In this document: one piece after another, positions 25,001-34,223 of the stretch
Numbering within the stretch: the first letter of the stretch is position 1
Layout: the number at the start of each line of letters is the position of its first letter
Source of the DNA: Nothophaeocryptopus gaeumannii
Taxonomy: Eukaryota; Ascomycota; Dothideomycetes; Mycosphaerellales; Mycosphaerellaceae
Length of the DNA: 64,000 nt
NCBI GenBank assembly: GCA_031771865.1
Contig: JASISA010000010.1
Location: 1,550,001-1,614,000 of the forward strand
Direction: 5' to 3'
Position numbers and translations under genes: made by a program
The notes under the pieces: generated by a model
What the model was told of the DNA's origin: nothing
The model's input: the letters and a program-made list of their open reading frames with translations, nothing else
The model's database searches: none

Positions 25001-26210
25001 CGATCGCAGACGCCCGTTGCATAGCCTTATTGAGCTTCTCTGAAGCGCCGGCAGCCGTTCCAAAGATTTGCATGAAAGGTGCGACCTGACTGATGATGAA
25101 GGATGCTGATATGTCTGTTAGCAGAATACTTTTACTCGGAGAGTCGTCTACTGACCATCAATGAGCAAGAAGATCACCGTGTAGACCGCGCCAACTCGGG
25201 AGCTTGAGTCGTCAGAGCCGACTGAGTCTGCAATGCCTCTGCTACCTTGCCAGTATGCAAGCGCATTCGTCGAGTAGGCAATAAAGTAGAGAAGTCCCAG
25301 TTGGACTGCGGCAGTGACGGCCTTCTTGAAGCCTTGGACACGGGCTTCTTCTAAGTACTCGGCAAACTTGGCCTCCAAACGAGTGTTGGCACCGAATGCG
25401 TGAACGATCGTTAGCTTGTTCAACGACTCCGATGCTATCGACGTTGCAAGCGCGAGTTGGTCTGAGACCCTTCCAGAGTATCGTTTGATATACCAGGATC
25501 CGACGAAAGCCATGAGGAAGTATGCTGGGACCAGGGACACTAAGATGCCAGCGAGAGCTGCATACTTCACGAAGGCAACAATGTATGATGCAACGAAGTA
25601 TGAGATACTGGCGATGAGAATGCCGACTTTCTCGGAAGTTCCCTTTTGGATGGAATCCAAGTCTACTGATAGTCTGGACGATACATCGCCGGCAGGGAGC
25701 TGATCGAAGAAGGCCAGCTCCTGGCGTAGCAGCGCTCGCAGATATCTTTCACGCAGACGTCGGATCAATCGCTCTCCGAATATGGTCCAGCAATTGGTAT
25801 GAATGTAGATGAAACACCAGTTGGCGATGGTTACATAGATGATGTATAGCACTTTGGTGCGAACAGAATCTTGAAGTCCCGCTGCACCTGACCCAGAGTT
25901 CTCAGCACAGTCTGCACTGTTGAGATTGTCGATCAGTTGACCGAAGAGGATACCCAACAGTGGGAAGGGAACTCCAGTGGTGACGGCTCCGACGATGCCT
26001 CCAACGAGCAGTATGACATCCAGAATGGTATAGCCAGGGGTAAACAGCAGGCGAAACCAGACAGTGGCTTCGATATACCACGGCTGGCTGGGCTCGCTGG
26101 AGTCTTGTTTGGCCTTGTCCTACAAATACATTTAGCTTGGTCGCTCCTTGCAGTCAGTCATAGTCATGGTGGTAAAAAGAGGTTCGTACCTTCTTCGTGA
26201 AGACGCCCAT
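22014..26210 (-). CDS. ABC-B full transporter, probable siderophore exporter
   Basis: Three exons: 26190-26210 (21 nt, MGVFTKK), 25156-26119 and 22014-25105, with introns of 70 and 50 bp; 1,358 residues. The layout is TMD-NBD-TMD-NBD. NBD1 has Walker A GASGSGKST (~416), signature FSGGQKQR (~560) and LLLDEATSALD; a charged Ser/Lys/Glu linker follows; NBD2 has GPSGAGKST (~1146), FSGGQRQR and LLLDESTSALD. All catalytic motifs look intact. It belongs to the MDR/Ste6-like B family, the class found in the Ustilago ferrichrome A cluster (Fer6) and near Aspergillus siderophore genes. Export of the siderophore or an intermediate is inferred from context. It shares a promoter region with the acyltransferase that carries two exact SreA-type sites. 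Confidence 0.9.
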
Positions 26211-26585
26211 CTTCGGCTGGGGGGAACTGGGTCTCGGTCTGGCAGTGGCAGCCCTTCTCGCTCACGACAACAACATTGAATCCACCAGAGCCTGGCAGCA
26301 TGTGACCTGCAGTCTCACTGGCACGCCTACGCACTGCAGAACTGCAGAATGTCACACTCGCCGCCATCAAGCCAGCATAGCGGCATCGGCGAACTGGCCA
26401 AGGAGGAGCCATCTCTCTTCTCCACGCTTTGCACATTGGAACTAGAACTAGCACAGAACCTAGCCCGTGTACTGGACTCATCGCCCTCATCGTCTGTGTC
26501 GAAAGTCGTGCTCTCAGCGGTTGACCGCGTTTGATACTTCGATGGAGCCAGATATTGTATGCGCCAAGGTCGATCCAGGGTAGCA

Positions 26586-26594
26586 TTATCAGAT
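26586..26594 (-). promoter_or_regulatory. SreA-type iron GATA site (TTATCAGAT)
   Basis: Exact reverse complement of ATCTGATAA, 376 bp upstream of the ABC transporter ATG and 76 bp from the next identical copy. Confidence 0.6.
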
Positions 26595-26661
26595 CCGCTT
26601 TAAAGTTATCAATCAGCCAAGGAACGTTACAATTGAACCTTGATGGGCATCGGGGTCTGTG

Positions 26662-26670
26662 TTATCAGAT
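26662..26670 (-). promoter_or_regulatory. SreA-type iron GATA site (TTATCAGAT)
   Basis: Second identical 9-mer in the ABC/acyltransferase promoter. Paired GATA sites are common at iron-regulated fungal genes. Confidence 0.6.
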
Positions 26671-27479
26671 GGCGGGTGAGCAAGGGGCAATGACCAGGAT
26701 GTGCTCGGCAATCAGCCCACCTCACTTCGCCGTGTAGGGCACGCGCGAGAGTACACTCACACTCACACTCACCCACGCCCGCTACGACGTTCAATATCGC
26801 GGCGTATACACAGCGAGGCGGATATGAAGCATGCCGGCGGCCTCCCTCATTGGAGGAGAACTGGCGTCTTGGTAGGTATTAGCGATTGATCAACAGCCTA
26901 CAGGAGTCCCTTACCTTATGGCACAGCACTCTATGCTAGCGCGTCCTCCTACCGAGGTGTGCAGCGGAGCTCTGGATGACTGGTTCTGACCGAGACGGCC
27001 ACAGGAGAGCTGCCTCAAGCGTCCATTGGAGCTGTATCCTGTCGTCATGTCCAATAACCTCGCGACTGGCCATCTGCCGACCCATCACCTTGCGGGATAA
27101 TTTGAATGCATGTCTTGGAGCCACGAGACACGAGAAGCTGTGACGTGTTGCGGAGCAAGACCAGAGGCAAGGGCCAGAAAGATCCTAGGACTCACTTGTT
27201 TGAGCGCAGAATCGACCGAATGAAGTTCCCTAGCAGCACACGGTACGAGGGCGGCCGCTGCGGGGACTGGCATCACTCTAAACGAGACACTGAGGTCGAA
27301 CAGCATTGGCATCGGCCGAAGAAGTCGACAAGTTCATCAGCAGCTTCTTCAAGGCCTTCCAATTCCACGAGTGTCCATCTCCAAGACATTCATAGTTACT
27401 TTCCAAGCTACGGAAAGAGCTCATCCATCAGTGGGTCGCTTTCTCCTTCCTTTGTTGCGTCCTGATCTTCCACTGCACC

Positions 27480-28929
27480 ATGACTTCTAACTCACTCCCT
27501 GCGACTCTGCGGCTACCGCACCCTTACCTCACCACCTACTGCATATCTGAAGTCGACCGGCAGCAGGCTCCCACACGATACGGCAGCAAGGTCCTCCAGA
27601 TCCGCCATGAACCCCGAAGATCTGGCAAGAGTGCTTCTCAAAAGGATGCACAACAACCACCGGTGCAGCTACATAGCAATGTGATCTTCACTGACCCGGA
27701 GCAAGACCAGCCTAAAGATAAGATCCCACCTGAAAGCAATAACTTCTTCTGGGGCCGTGTGAGGAGAACACCCAAGTCATCCTGGGTGTGGAACGAGAAG
27801 ACGGCCCCTACGCTGCCCCAAGCATGGCTGATCGTCTATGCACTTTTCTCGCTTCGGCCTGAGCTGGAGTACTTCCGGATACAGCTGGTAGGAGCAGATA
27901 GCCAAAGACTGCGGGAGGAGATGAAGCAAGTAGGGCTTGTGGTGGAACATCCAATTCAGGAGAATCGCGAGCTTTCAGCAACGCCAGAGCGAGAACGTGG
28001 AGCTTGCCCAGATGAGATGGTACTTCTTCGCGGCAACTTTTGGCAAGGAGCAGGCTCGCCATTTGGGCCACGTCCAGTATGGGCTCCTGCAACAGCGACC
28101 GTGTCTGGCAAGCCTTTGAATCAATATCCGCCTCTTCCTCAAGACTATGTCGCGGACACCAAATTCCCAGAGCAGAGAGTGCATGCCTTCCATCCGAGGA
28201 GACCTGCGAAGCCTGCTCCAGGGTTTATCATCTACAGCCGATACATTCCGCATTTAGATGAGCACTTCAGCATGATCGCGCTCGATTACAATAACCCCGA
28301 GCATTTGGGTCTATTCAACAAATGGCAGAATGATCCCTTTGTAGCTGCAGGTTGGAATGAGACGGGAAGCTTGGAGCAGCATAGGCAATATTTGAAGAGC
28401 TTGCATGAAGACGCACATACCATGACTGTATTGGCGAGATTCGACGATACATTCTTCGCATACTACGAGATATACTGGGGCAGTGTAAGCTACAATTCGC
28501 TGAGAAGCTACAAAGCACCGCTTTCTATAGGACGACATTCGACTAACGAACCTTCACTTACAGGAAGATCACTTCGGCGTCTACTGCGACGCAGGCGACT
28601 ACGATCGCGGACGACACTCCCTCGTCGGCGACACCTCCTTTCGCGGCAAGCACCGTGTCTCAGTATGGTGGTCTTCCATCATCCACTACCAATTTCTAGA
28701 CGAGCCTCGCACACAATGGAGCATCGGCGAGCCAAAAGCCAGCAACGACACTGTGCTGAGCTACGATTTAATGTGCGGATTTGAGCTTACGAAGTTTGTG
28801 GATTTGACGCATAAGAGGTCTGCGGCGATGAAGTGCTCGCGGGAGAGGTTCTTCCAGTTGTGTCCGTTACATTTTGATGGGGAGACGAATGTTGGTGGGA
28901 CGGGGATTAGGCTTTTTGCGAAGTTGTGA
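27480..28929 (+). CDS. sidF: N5-hydroxyornithine acyltransferase, SidF-like
   Basis: Exons 27480-28484 and 28564-28929 with a 79-bp intron (GTAAGC...TTACAG); 456 residues, matching the ~460 of Aspergillus SidF. The C-terminal GNAT-type siderophore acyltransferase domain (~230-456) shows IYWGSEDHFGVYCDAG across the splice site, then GRHSLVGDTSFRG, DEPRTQWSIGEPKASN and FVDLTHKRSA, all hallmarks of the SidF/SidL/IucB family. The last residues LFAKL end in AKL, a canonical PTS1. Aspergillus SidF is peroxisomal and transfers anhydromevalonyl groups, whereas acetyl-transferring SidL is not. The PTS1 therefore supports a SidF-type role. It is divergent from the ABC transporter and lies 381 bp upstream of the hydratase on the same strand. 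Confidence 0.88.
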
Positions 28930-29310
28930 GGAGATGAATCGGGATGGACTGGAGTGACTGAACGGATTGCTATGATAGGAGGAAGCGTTATCTGGACGCA
29001 TCGTTTAGCGCAGAAAAGTTATCTGTGTGTAGCCTTTGGCACGAAGTCGATCGGAACTGCTGTCTTCCATGTCAGTATAGAAGCCGGAGTTGCGTTCTGC
29101 AACAGATATGATTACATCTGATGGCCTGAGAAGAACTGAGATCTCGACACAATACATATACGTGTGACTTAGCGCACTTCTGGAAGTCTCTCCATATCGA
29201 CCGTTGACGGAAGAACGACCAAAAGGATATAAACAGCCCGTTTCCCGGACAGTCCTCTCCCTAATCTCGCGGAATTCACTCTCTTCCGCCGTCACGTGCA
29301 CTTCTTGGCC
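28930..29310 (+). promoter_or_regulatory. Hydratase upstream region with paired CAGATAA cores
   Basis: 381 bp between the acyltransferase stop and the hydratase start. Two TTATCTG cores (28988-28994 and 29019-29025, reverse complement CAGATAA) sit 31 bp apart. Each matches seven of the nine positions of the SreA consensus, including the whole GATAA core. No ORF is supported. Confidence 0.4.
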
Positions 29311-30427
29311 ATGCCCACTACACCTCTCTACCAATACCCCTTGAAACCCGCCTCATTGAACGAACGAGACCTTCTCCTTTTCGCAAATAGCATCGGCTGC
29401 GATGAGAATGATCTTCAATATCTCTATGTAAGAAGCAGAGCTCCAGAACAAAACAATCTGTCGAAATAGAACGCAGACTCACGCATAGAGAAATAGGAAC
29501 TCCATCCCAGCTTCGCCCCCTTTCCGACATATCCCATCGTCCTGACGTTCAAGCATGACTCCACGAATGTGGCTCCCTTTGAGGGGCATTTTAGGAAACA
29601 TTTGACACCTCCGAAGGGGTTTGTGGAAGGGTTTCCGGAGTTGGATATCAAGCGGGTTGTTGATGGAGAACGGACGTTGGAAGTATATCTCCCCTCCATT
29701 TGTCTTCCCATCTCTTGTTAGAAACCGATCTAATATCTCCCAGATCCTCACACCTCTCCCTCGCTCCTCAGAAGACCGACGCTACTTCATACGATCTCTT
29801 GTGACAGGCGTTTGGGACAAAGGTCCCCAAAAGTCCACAATCGTCAAAACCACACATGACCTCATCTCCGACTCCCCCGGCTCTGGGGGCCCCATCACCA
29901 TCATTTACGCCCGCATGTCCGAGGTCGCCATCTTCCTTGGCCAGGGAGGATGGGAAGGTCCCAACCCCAAACTTGCTCAGGTTCCTTCCGGGGCGTCGTC
30001 AGCGATGACGACTTCTGTTCACGCTGCGCGTAAGGCTGACAGGATCGAGGAGTGGAATGTTTCGAAAACGGCGAGTTTGTTGTACAGACTGAATGGAGAC
30101 TATAACCCTTTACATGCGACGCGGGTGGAGGAGAGCGTCGTCCATCCAACACCCATAATGCATGGGTTGTATAGTTGGAATGTTGCCGCCAGAATCGTGC
30201 CCAAGACGTTTGGTGGAGGTATAACGGACGCATTGAAGTCTTCCCGAGCGAGTTTTGCGAGTCCTGTACGGCCTGGGGATGTGCTAAAGGTAGAGATGTG
30301 GGATTGTGGGTGTGATGAGAAGAAGACGATGAGGGAGGTGAGGTTTCAGGCGAAGGTGAATGGGAAAGTTGTGCTTGCGAATGGGAGGGCGGAGCTGTCA
30401 TTGAGGAAGGAGATGGGGAGGTTGTGA
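29311..30427 (+). CDS. MaoC-like (hydratase-2 type) enoyl-CoA hydratase/dehydratase
   Basis: Exons 29311-29427, 29497-29682 and 29744-30427 (introns 69 and 61 bp); 328 residues. The N-terminal half (NERDLLLFANSIG, ELHPSFAPFPTYPIVL) is the first hot-dog repeat of fungal peroxisomal hydratase-2 proteins. The C-terminal half carries the full hydratase-2 motif YRLNGDYNPLHAT with catalytic Asp and His, then PIMHGLYSWNVAAR. Members interconvert 2-enoyl-CoA and 3-hydroxyacyl-CoA. In the anhydromevalonyl pathway this chemical step is made by SidH, a crotonase-fold protein, so this unrelated fold may fill that step here. The C-terminus MGRL resembles but does not match PTS1. It is convergent with the dehydrogenase, with 37 bp between stops. 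Confidence 0.82.
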
Positions 30428-30464
30428 TCGAATCTAGAGAATAATGCCATGTGATTCATTGTGC

Positions 30465-31660
30465 TCACGGACGAATCATAATCTTAACATGCTTCTCCCT
30501 ATCCTTCAATAACGCCTTGAAGCCGTGCTCGATGCTGTCCTCCAGTTGTAGGCGACCAGTGATCATAGTCTCAGGATTCGATATTCGACCTGTTTGCCAT
30601 CAGCAAATCAAACTCGTCCAGTACAATCTCATCAACCTACCATCCGCAATCGCCCGGATAACCTCATCAAACTCCTCCCTCGTATAAACATTACTTCCCA
30701 CATACGTCAACTGCCTTCGGTTGATCGTGTTCGGATTGAAAGTAATCGGCCTTTCGAAGATGCCAACGTTGACAATTGTCCCTTGGCCCCTACAAACCTC
30801 CAGCGCCAAATCCATCGTAGCTTGAACGCCCGCACATTCAAATACCGCGTGAGGGCCGAGTCCGTCTGATGAGGTCCGACACTCTTTGACAACGTCTTGC
30901 TCGAGAGGGTTGAAAACGCTCGTGGCCCCAGCGTTGAGAGCGTGCTGACTCCTGAGTGGCGAGACTTCCGAGACCAACACCACCCTCACACCCTGTGCTT
31001 TCAACGCAAGAATAACGGCTATACCGATCGGTCCTGCTCCCAAGACCAACGCCACTTTTCCCTCCCCTTGTCCCAGCTTCGCTTGCCTAACAGCATGCCA
31101 CCCCACCGCAAGCGGCTCAACCAGCGCCCCAACATCCAAGCCCACGCTCTCCGGCAAAACATGCACATCCCTCGCATCAACACATATGAACTCTGAGAAG
31201 CCACCTCCGTAACCAGAGTAGCCTAGAAATCCCCAGTTGGGACACATACCGGAGGAATCGCCGCGGATACACCAGTGGCATGTTCGGTCGCCGAGGGGTG
31301 GGTAGACAGTTACGTTAGTACCGGCAGACAGATGGGGGTGGTATGATTGCGCTTCGGGAGAGAGGGCAGTGATGGTGCCACTGAATTCATGCCCAAGCAC
31401 CGTCGGGATCGTTTCGCCGGTCAGAGAATGGGGGGTTGTTGGGACATTTTTGGGGCCGACGGTATATTCGTGGAGGTCTAAAAGGTGTAAATACAAAACA
31501 CTTTAGTATGCAGTGTCTTGAGAGCGAACGGGATGGACTTGCCAGATCCGCATATACCAGCCCAACCGATGTTGATCTTCACGCAGCCGGGGCGCAGTTG
31601 GGGTTCGGGGATGTCATCCAAGCGGATATCTTTCGTTCCGTGGTAGCGGAGGGCTCGCAT
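30465..31660 (-). CDS. Zinc-dependent medium-chain dehydrogenase (2,3-butanediol/sorbitol dehydrogenase-like)
   Basis: Exons 31543-31660, 30641-31477 and 30465-30589; 359 residues. Intron 1 (31478-31542) begins with GC rather than GT (GCAAGT...TTTTAG); the conserved GICGSDLHEY spanning it confirms the splice. Intron 2 is a 51-bp GT-AG. Catalytic zinc motifs GICGSDLHEY and GHEFSGTI, a Cys-rich lobe CHWCIRGDSSGMC, and the NAD-binding GAGPIG are present. The family oxidises polyols, butanediol or threonine. The start is the ATG at 31660. It may be a bystander, or may serve acyl precursor supply; nothing in its sequence links it to siderophores. Confidence 0.85.
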
Positions 31661-32269
31661 TGTCGACAAAGCGAGAAACGTATTGATATCATGCAGCCGA
31701 AAGGCGAGTTTAAGACAGTTGGGAATGGAGAAAAGCAGTTCAGAACATCAGTCTGCTTACCTTTGACGCCGAGCTCGGTTATGCTAAGAGGGGTCATCCG
31801 GTACCTGTACCCTTCTTCTTGTCGTTGCCTTCGTATTTATGCAACTGTGATTCATTGAGTCTCAGGAACCGCGCATACTTAAGGAGAAGAGCCACAAAGG
31901 CCATCAAGGTCTCGTGACTGGCCTTCGCGCACTTCGGCTTCGCCTGGATGAGCTGTGCATGTCGCAATCTTCGTACATGCTGCAGGCACATCTTCAGATC
32001 GACGCTGTTCAAATCGACGAGTATCATGCATCTTAGCACCGGCTAGGCTATCAAGCTGGTCGGACAGCTGTCTGGTTGCCTTGGATAGTGAGCTTGTCAG
32101 TCGAGGCTTCGTATAGCGCAATTTGGAAAGATTCCATCAAAGACCAACCAGCGGAAGGCACAGCATGAACATTGTGCGCAATACCGTAGCCTGTGAGTGC
32201 TGCAAGTTGGTCACGGGGGTGTTCAGCGCAAGCGAAGGCATATCGAGGAAGGGCCTGTAGACTCCAGCC
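31661..32269. other. Left flank of the transposon, possibly a decayed coding remnant
   Basis: 609 bp. On the minus strand a 79-codon frame (32051-32290) includes RGWSLQALP and EHPRDQLAALTGYG, which recall the WTLQE and DPRD-ALLG motifs of HET-domain proteins, but its first ATG lies within the transposon end. It may be a fragment truncated by insertion. No other gene is supported. Confidence 0.25.
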
Positions 32270-32273
32270 CCTC
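32270..32273. repeat. Target-site duplication, left copy (CCTC)
   Basis: CCTC abuts the outer left terminus; the same four bases follow the right terminus at 37093-37096. A four-base match can be chance, but its position at both boundaries is exact. Confidence 0.6.
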
Positions 32274-32333
32274 GGCAGAGCCCTGTTCATGACCCGGCAG
32301 AGCCCTGTTCATGACTAAGGGTCATATCAACTT
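32274..32333 (+). repeat. Left terminal inverted repeat with duplicated tip
   Basis: GGCAGAGCCCTGTTCATGAC occurs at 32274-32293, then after two C bases again at 32296 as the start of the full 38-bp TIR (to 32333). The 22-bp step duplication probably arose by slippage or aberrant transposition. The CCTC duplication abuts the outer copy. Confidence 0.9.
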
Positions 32334-32418
32334 TCGCCTCGGCTTCCACACTCTTATCTACACTCGTTATATTGCCCTACACTCGTGCCTACACTCGTAC
32401 CTGCACTCGCAAGTGCAT

Positions 32419-34193
32419 ATGGCGCCTCATACCGTTGACCTCGAGCCCGTGCGAGCCCAGATTGAGCACTGGATCTTCTTTGACCGACGCGAATACACTG
32501 CGATATGCGATAATCTACGAACCTACTACGATATTGATATATCTGTCAAGACTCTGAAGAGGAGGCTGAAGCAGTGGGGTGCTCGTATTCGACAGGCTCC
32601 TCTACAGGTAGACAATGCCCTCAGAGCCCGTATTATTGAGCGTTTCTGGCTGTACTCGTACAAAGATGAGAGGGAAGTTCAGTATCTACAGGCAGATGGC
32701 TACAATATCTCCCTCATACAATATCAGCGGTTGAGGCGTGATATAGGCCTATATAAGAGGTACCCAGCAGAATCTTCTGAAGAGGTGGATGCCGCTATTA
32801 GCGAGGCATTGGACCATGTGCTTGGGCATGGTGCTGCACAGGACTTTGATATCGCAAGTTGGCCCAAACTATTCGTGAGAAATGGCACTTCATTGGCAGG
32901 TACGCCTTTGTATTCATTCACTCAGGCACTCGCACTGTAGGCTGCACTCGCTGATCACTCGTAGAGACCGCATCTTCCGTATTGCCCGTGCCAAGGTGCC
33001 AGCAGCTTTTGAGAGCCGTCGACCTGGTAAACGCAGTAAACCTCGTAGCGTAAGGCCTCAAGCTCGAGGAGCTGATGATGTATACTCTATTGATGCTTTT
33101 TTGTAAGCTGGCTGATTATGGATGCTCGATCTACGCCTGTATCGACGTCTTTTCAAGGAAGATTATCTGGTACTTTGTTGGGCCGCTAGCTAAGACCAAG
33201 TTCTCGGTTTTGCACAGTACATCATCACGATCTACAAGGCCGGCCGTATGCCTAATATCATACGATCTGATCAGGGCGTTGAAACTCCAATGCTTGCGGA
33301 CGCACATCTTCTCCTACGTGAGCACCTTGCTAGCGAACATATCACTTTCAGCGATGCCTTCTGGTATACAACAAGCAAAGGAAATCAGACTATTGAGCAC
33401 TGGTGGGGCGAGGCAGCAAAGTCAGTATTCAACCGCTGGAGAGACTATTTCAATCAACTCCGAGAGGAAGGGCATTACAACGCAGCTCTTAAAGCAGATC
33501 GTATTGCCTGGCTCGCAATCTACATCCCTGTAATGAGGTATACAACTGGAGAGTTTGTACACTGCTGGAATACTACACAATCCATAAGCACAACGAACAG
33601 ACAGTTGCTAAGCATGTAGCTGGAGAGCCCAACAATCTCTACGACTATCCGGAGCTTCACGGCGGTGACTTCTACGGGCATTTACTGGATACTGAAGATC
33701 CGGTTTTACAGCAATGGGTTGACAAGATTGCAGAGTTTGGTAAGTAGTGGTGTGCACACTCGTAACTGCCGGAGCCACTCGTAGCCAGGGCACTCGTAGC
33801 TGCCCATGTTACTCGCAGCGGCACTCGTAGCTGCCCATGTCACTCGCAGCGGCACTCGCGCAGGCTCGCAGGGGATGCTGTAAGCTGGAACTTAGTAGTT
33901 CACTCCAGCTGATTCTATTCGCAGATTTGCTCGCATATCTACCTCCAATATCTCTCGAGTGGTGTAATGATATGCTTCATACTAGCGGCTATCCAATCAT
34001 GTTTCATGGTGGTGAGGAATCAGCATTGCCTGGGCCGCAAAAGCTGCATGTTCATGCATACCATCACCTCCGCACTGCAGCGCATGAGTATGTCAACAAT
34101 GGCGGAGATCTGCCGGAGTTTGAAACGCCTGCTGCTAGGCAGCCGAGTGACCGAACCAGAGCAGTATTTGAGGCTGCTGGTCAGCCACTTTAA
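32419..34193 (+). pseudogene. Transposase/integrase of the DNA transposon, frameshifted
   Basis: Starts at ATG 32419. The N-terminus has a helix-turn-helix-like segment (KTLKRRLKQWG). Two likely introns, 32900-32966 and 33740-33924, keep frame. The catalytic core is readable: YSIDAF (first Asp), YACIDVFSRKIIW, IRSDQGVETPM (second Asp) and NQTIEHWWG (Glu). The core needs three frame changes: at the T6 run 33097-33102, near 33195-33205, and near 33565. Downstream, GEPNNLYDYPELHGG and QKLHVHAYHHLRTAAHEY lead to the stop at 34191-34193. The protein is therefore not made as it stands unless these are sequencing errors. The catalytic residues themselves are kept. Confidence 0.75.
33790..33851 (+). 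repeat. 31-bp tandem repeat (two copies) in transposase intron
   Basis: Units 33790-33820 and 33821-33851 differ at one base. Each contains CACTCGTAGC and ACTCGCAGCG, variants of the CACTCGYAG motif scattered through the transposon. The array lies wholly within the predicted intron 33740-33924. Confidence 0.85.
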
Positions 34194-34223
34194 GGGTATT
34201 CAGCGTTACCTCCTTCTTCAACA

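Larger units (their letters stand above)
26211..27479. promoter_or_regulatory. Divergent promoter between ABC transporter and acyltransferase
   Basis: 1,269 bp without a believable gene. It holds two exact SreA-type sites in reverse orientation (26586-26594 and 26662-26670), another TTATC core at about 26606-26610, and a short (ACTCAC)3 microsatellite at 26755-26772. The arrangement fits joint iron control of export and acylation. Confidence 0.6.

Noticed and set aside
26164..26586. 140-codon minus frame upstream of the ABC transporter
   Set aside because: The transporter's true first exon (MGVFTKK) lies in this stretch in another frame and splices cleanly into TM1; this frame is low-quality sequence.
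32051..32290. HET-domain gene
   Set aside because: Only two loose motif similarities (GWSLQ, PRDQLAAL) and the start codon lies in transposon sequence; at most a remnant.
33103..33120. Intron donor GTAAGC in the transposase after the T6 run
   Set aside because: Integrase-core residues (YGCSIYACIDVFSRK) continue directly downstream in the shifted frame, so a frameshift explains the sequence better than a splice.
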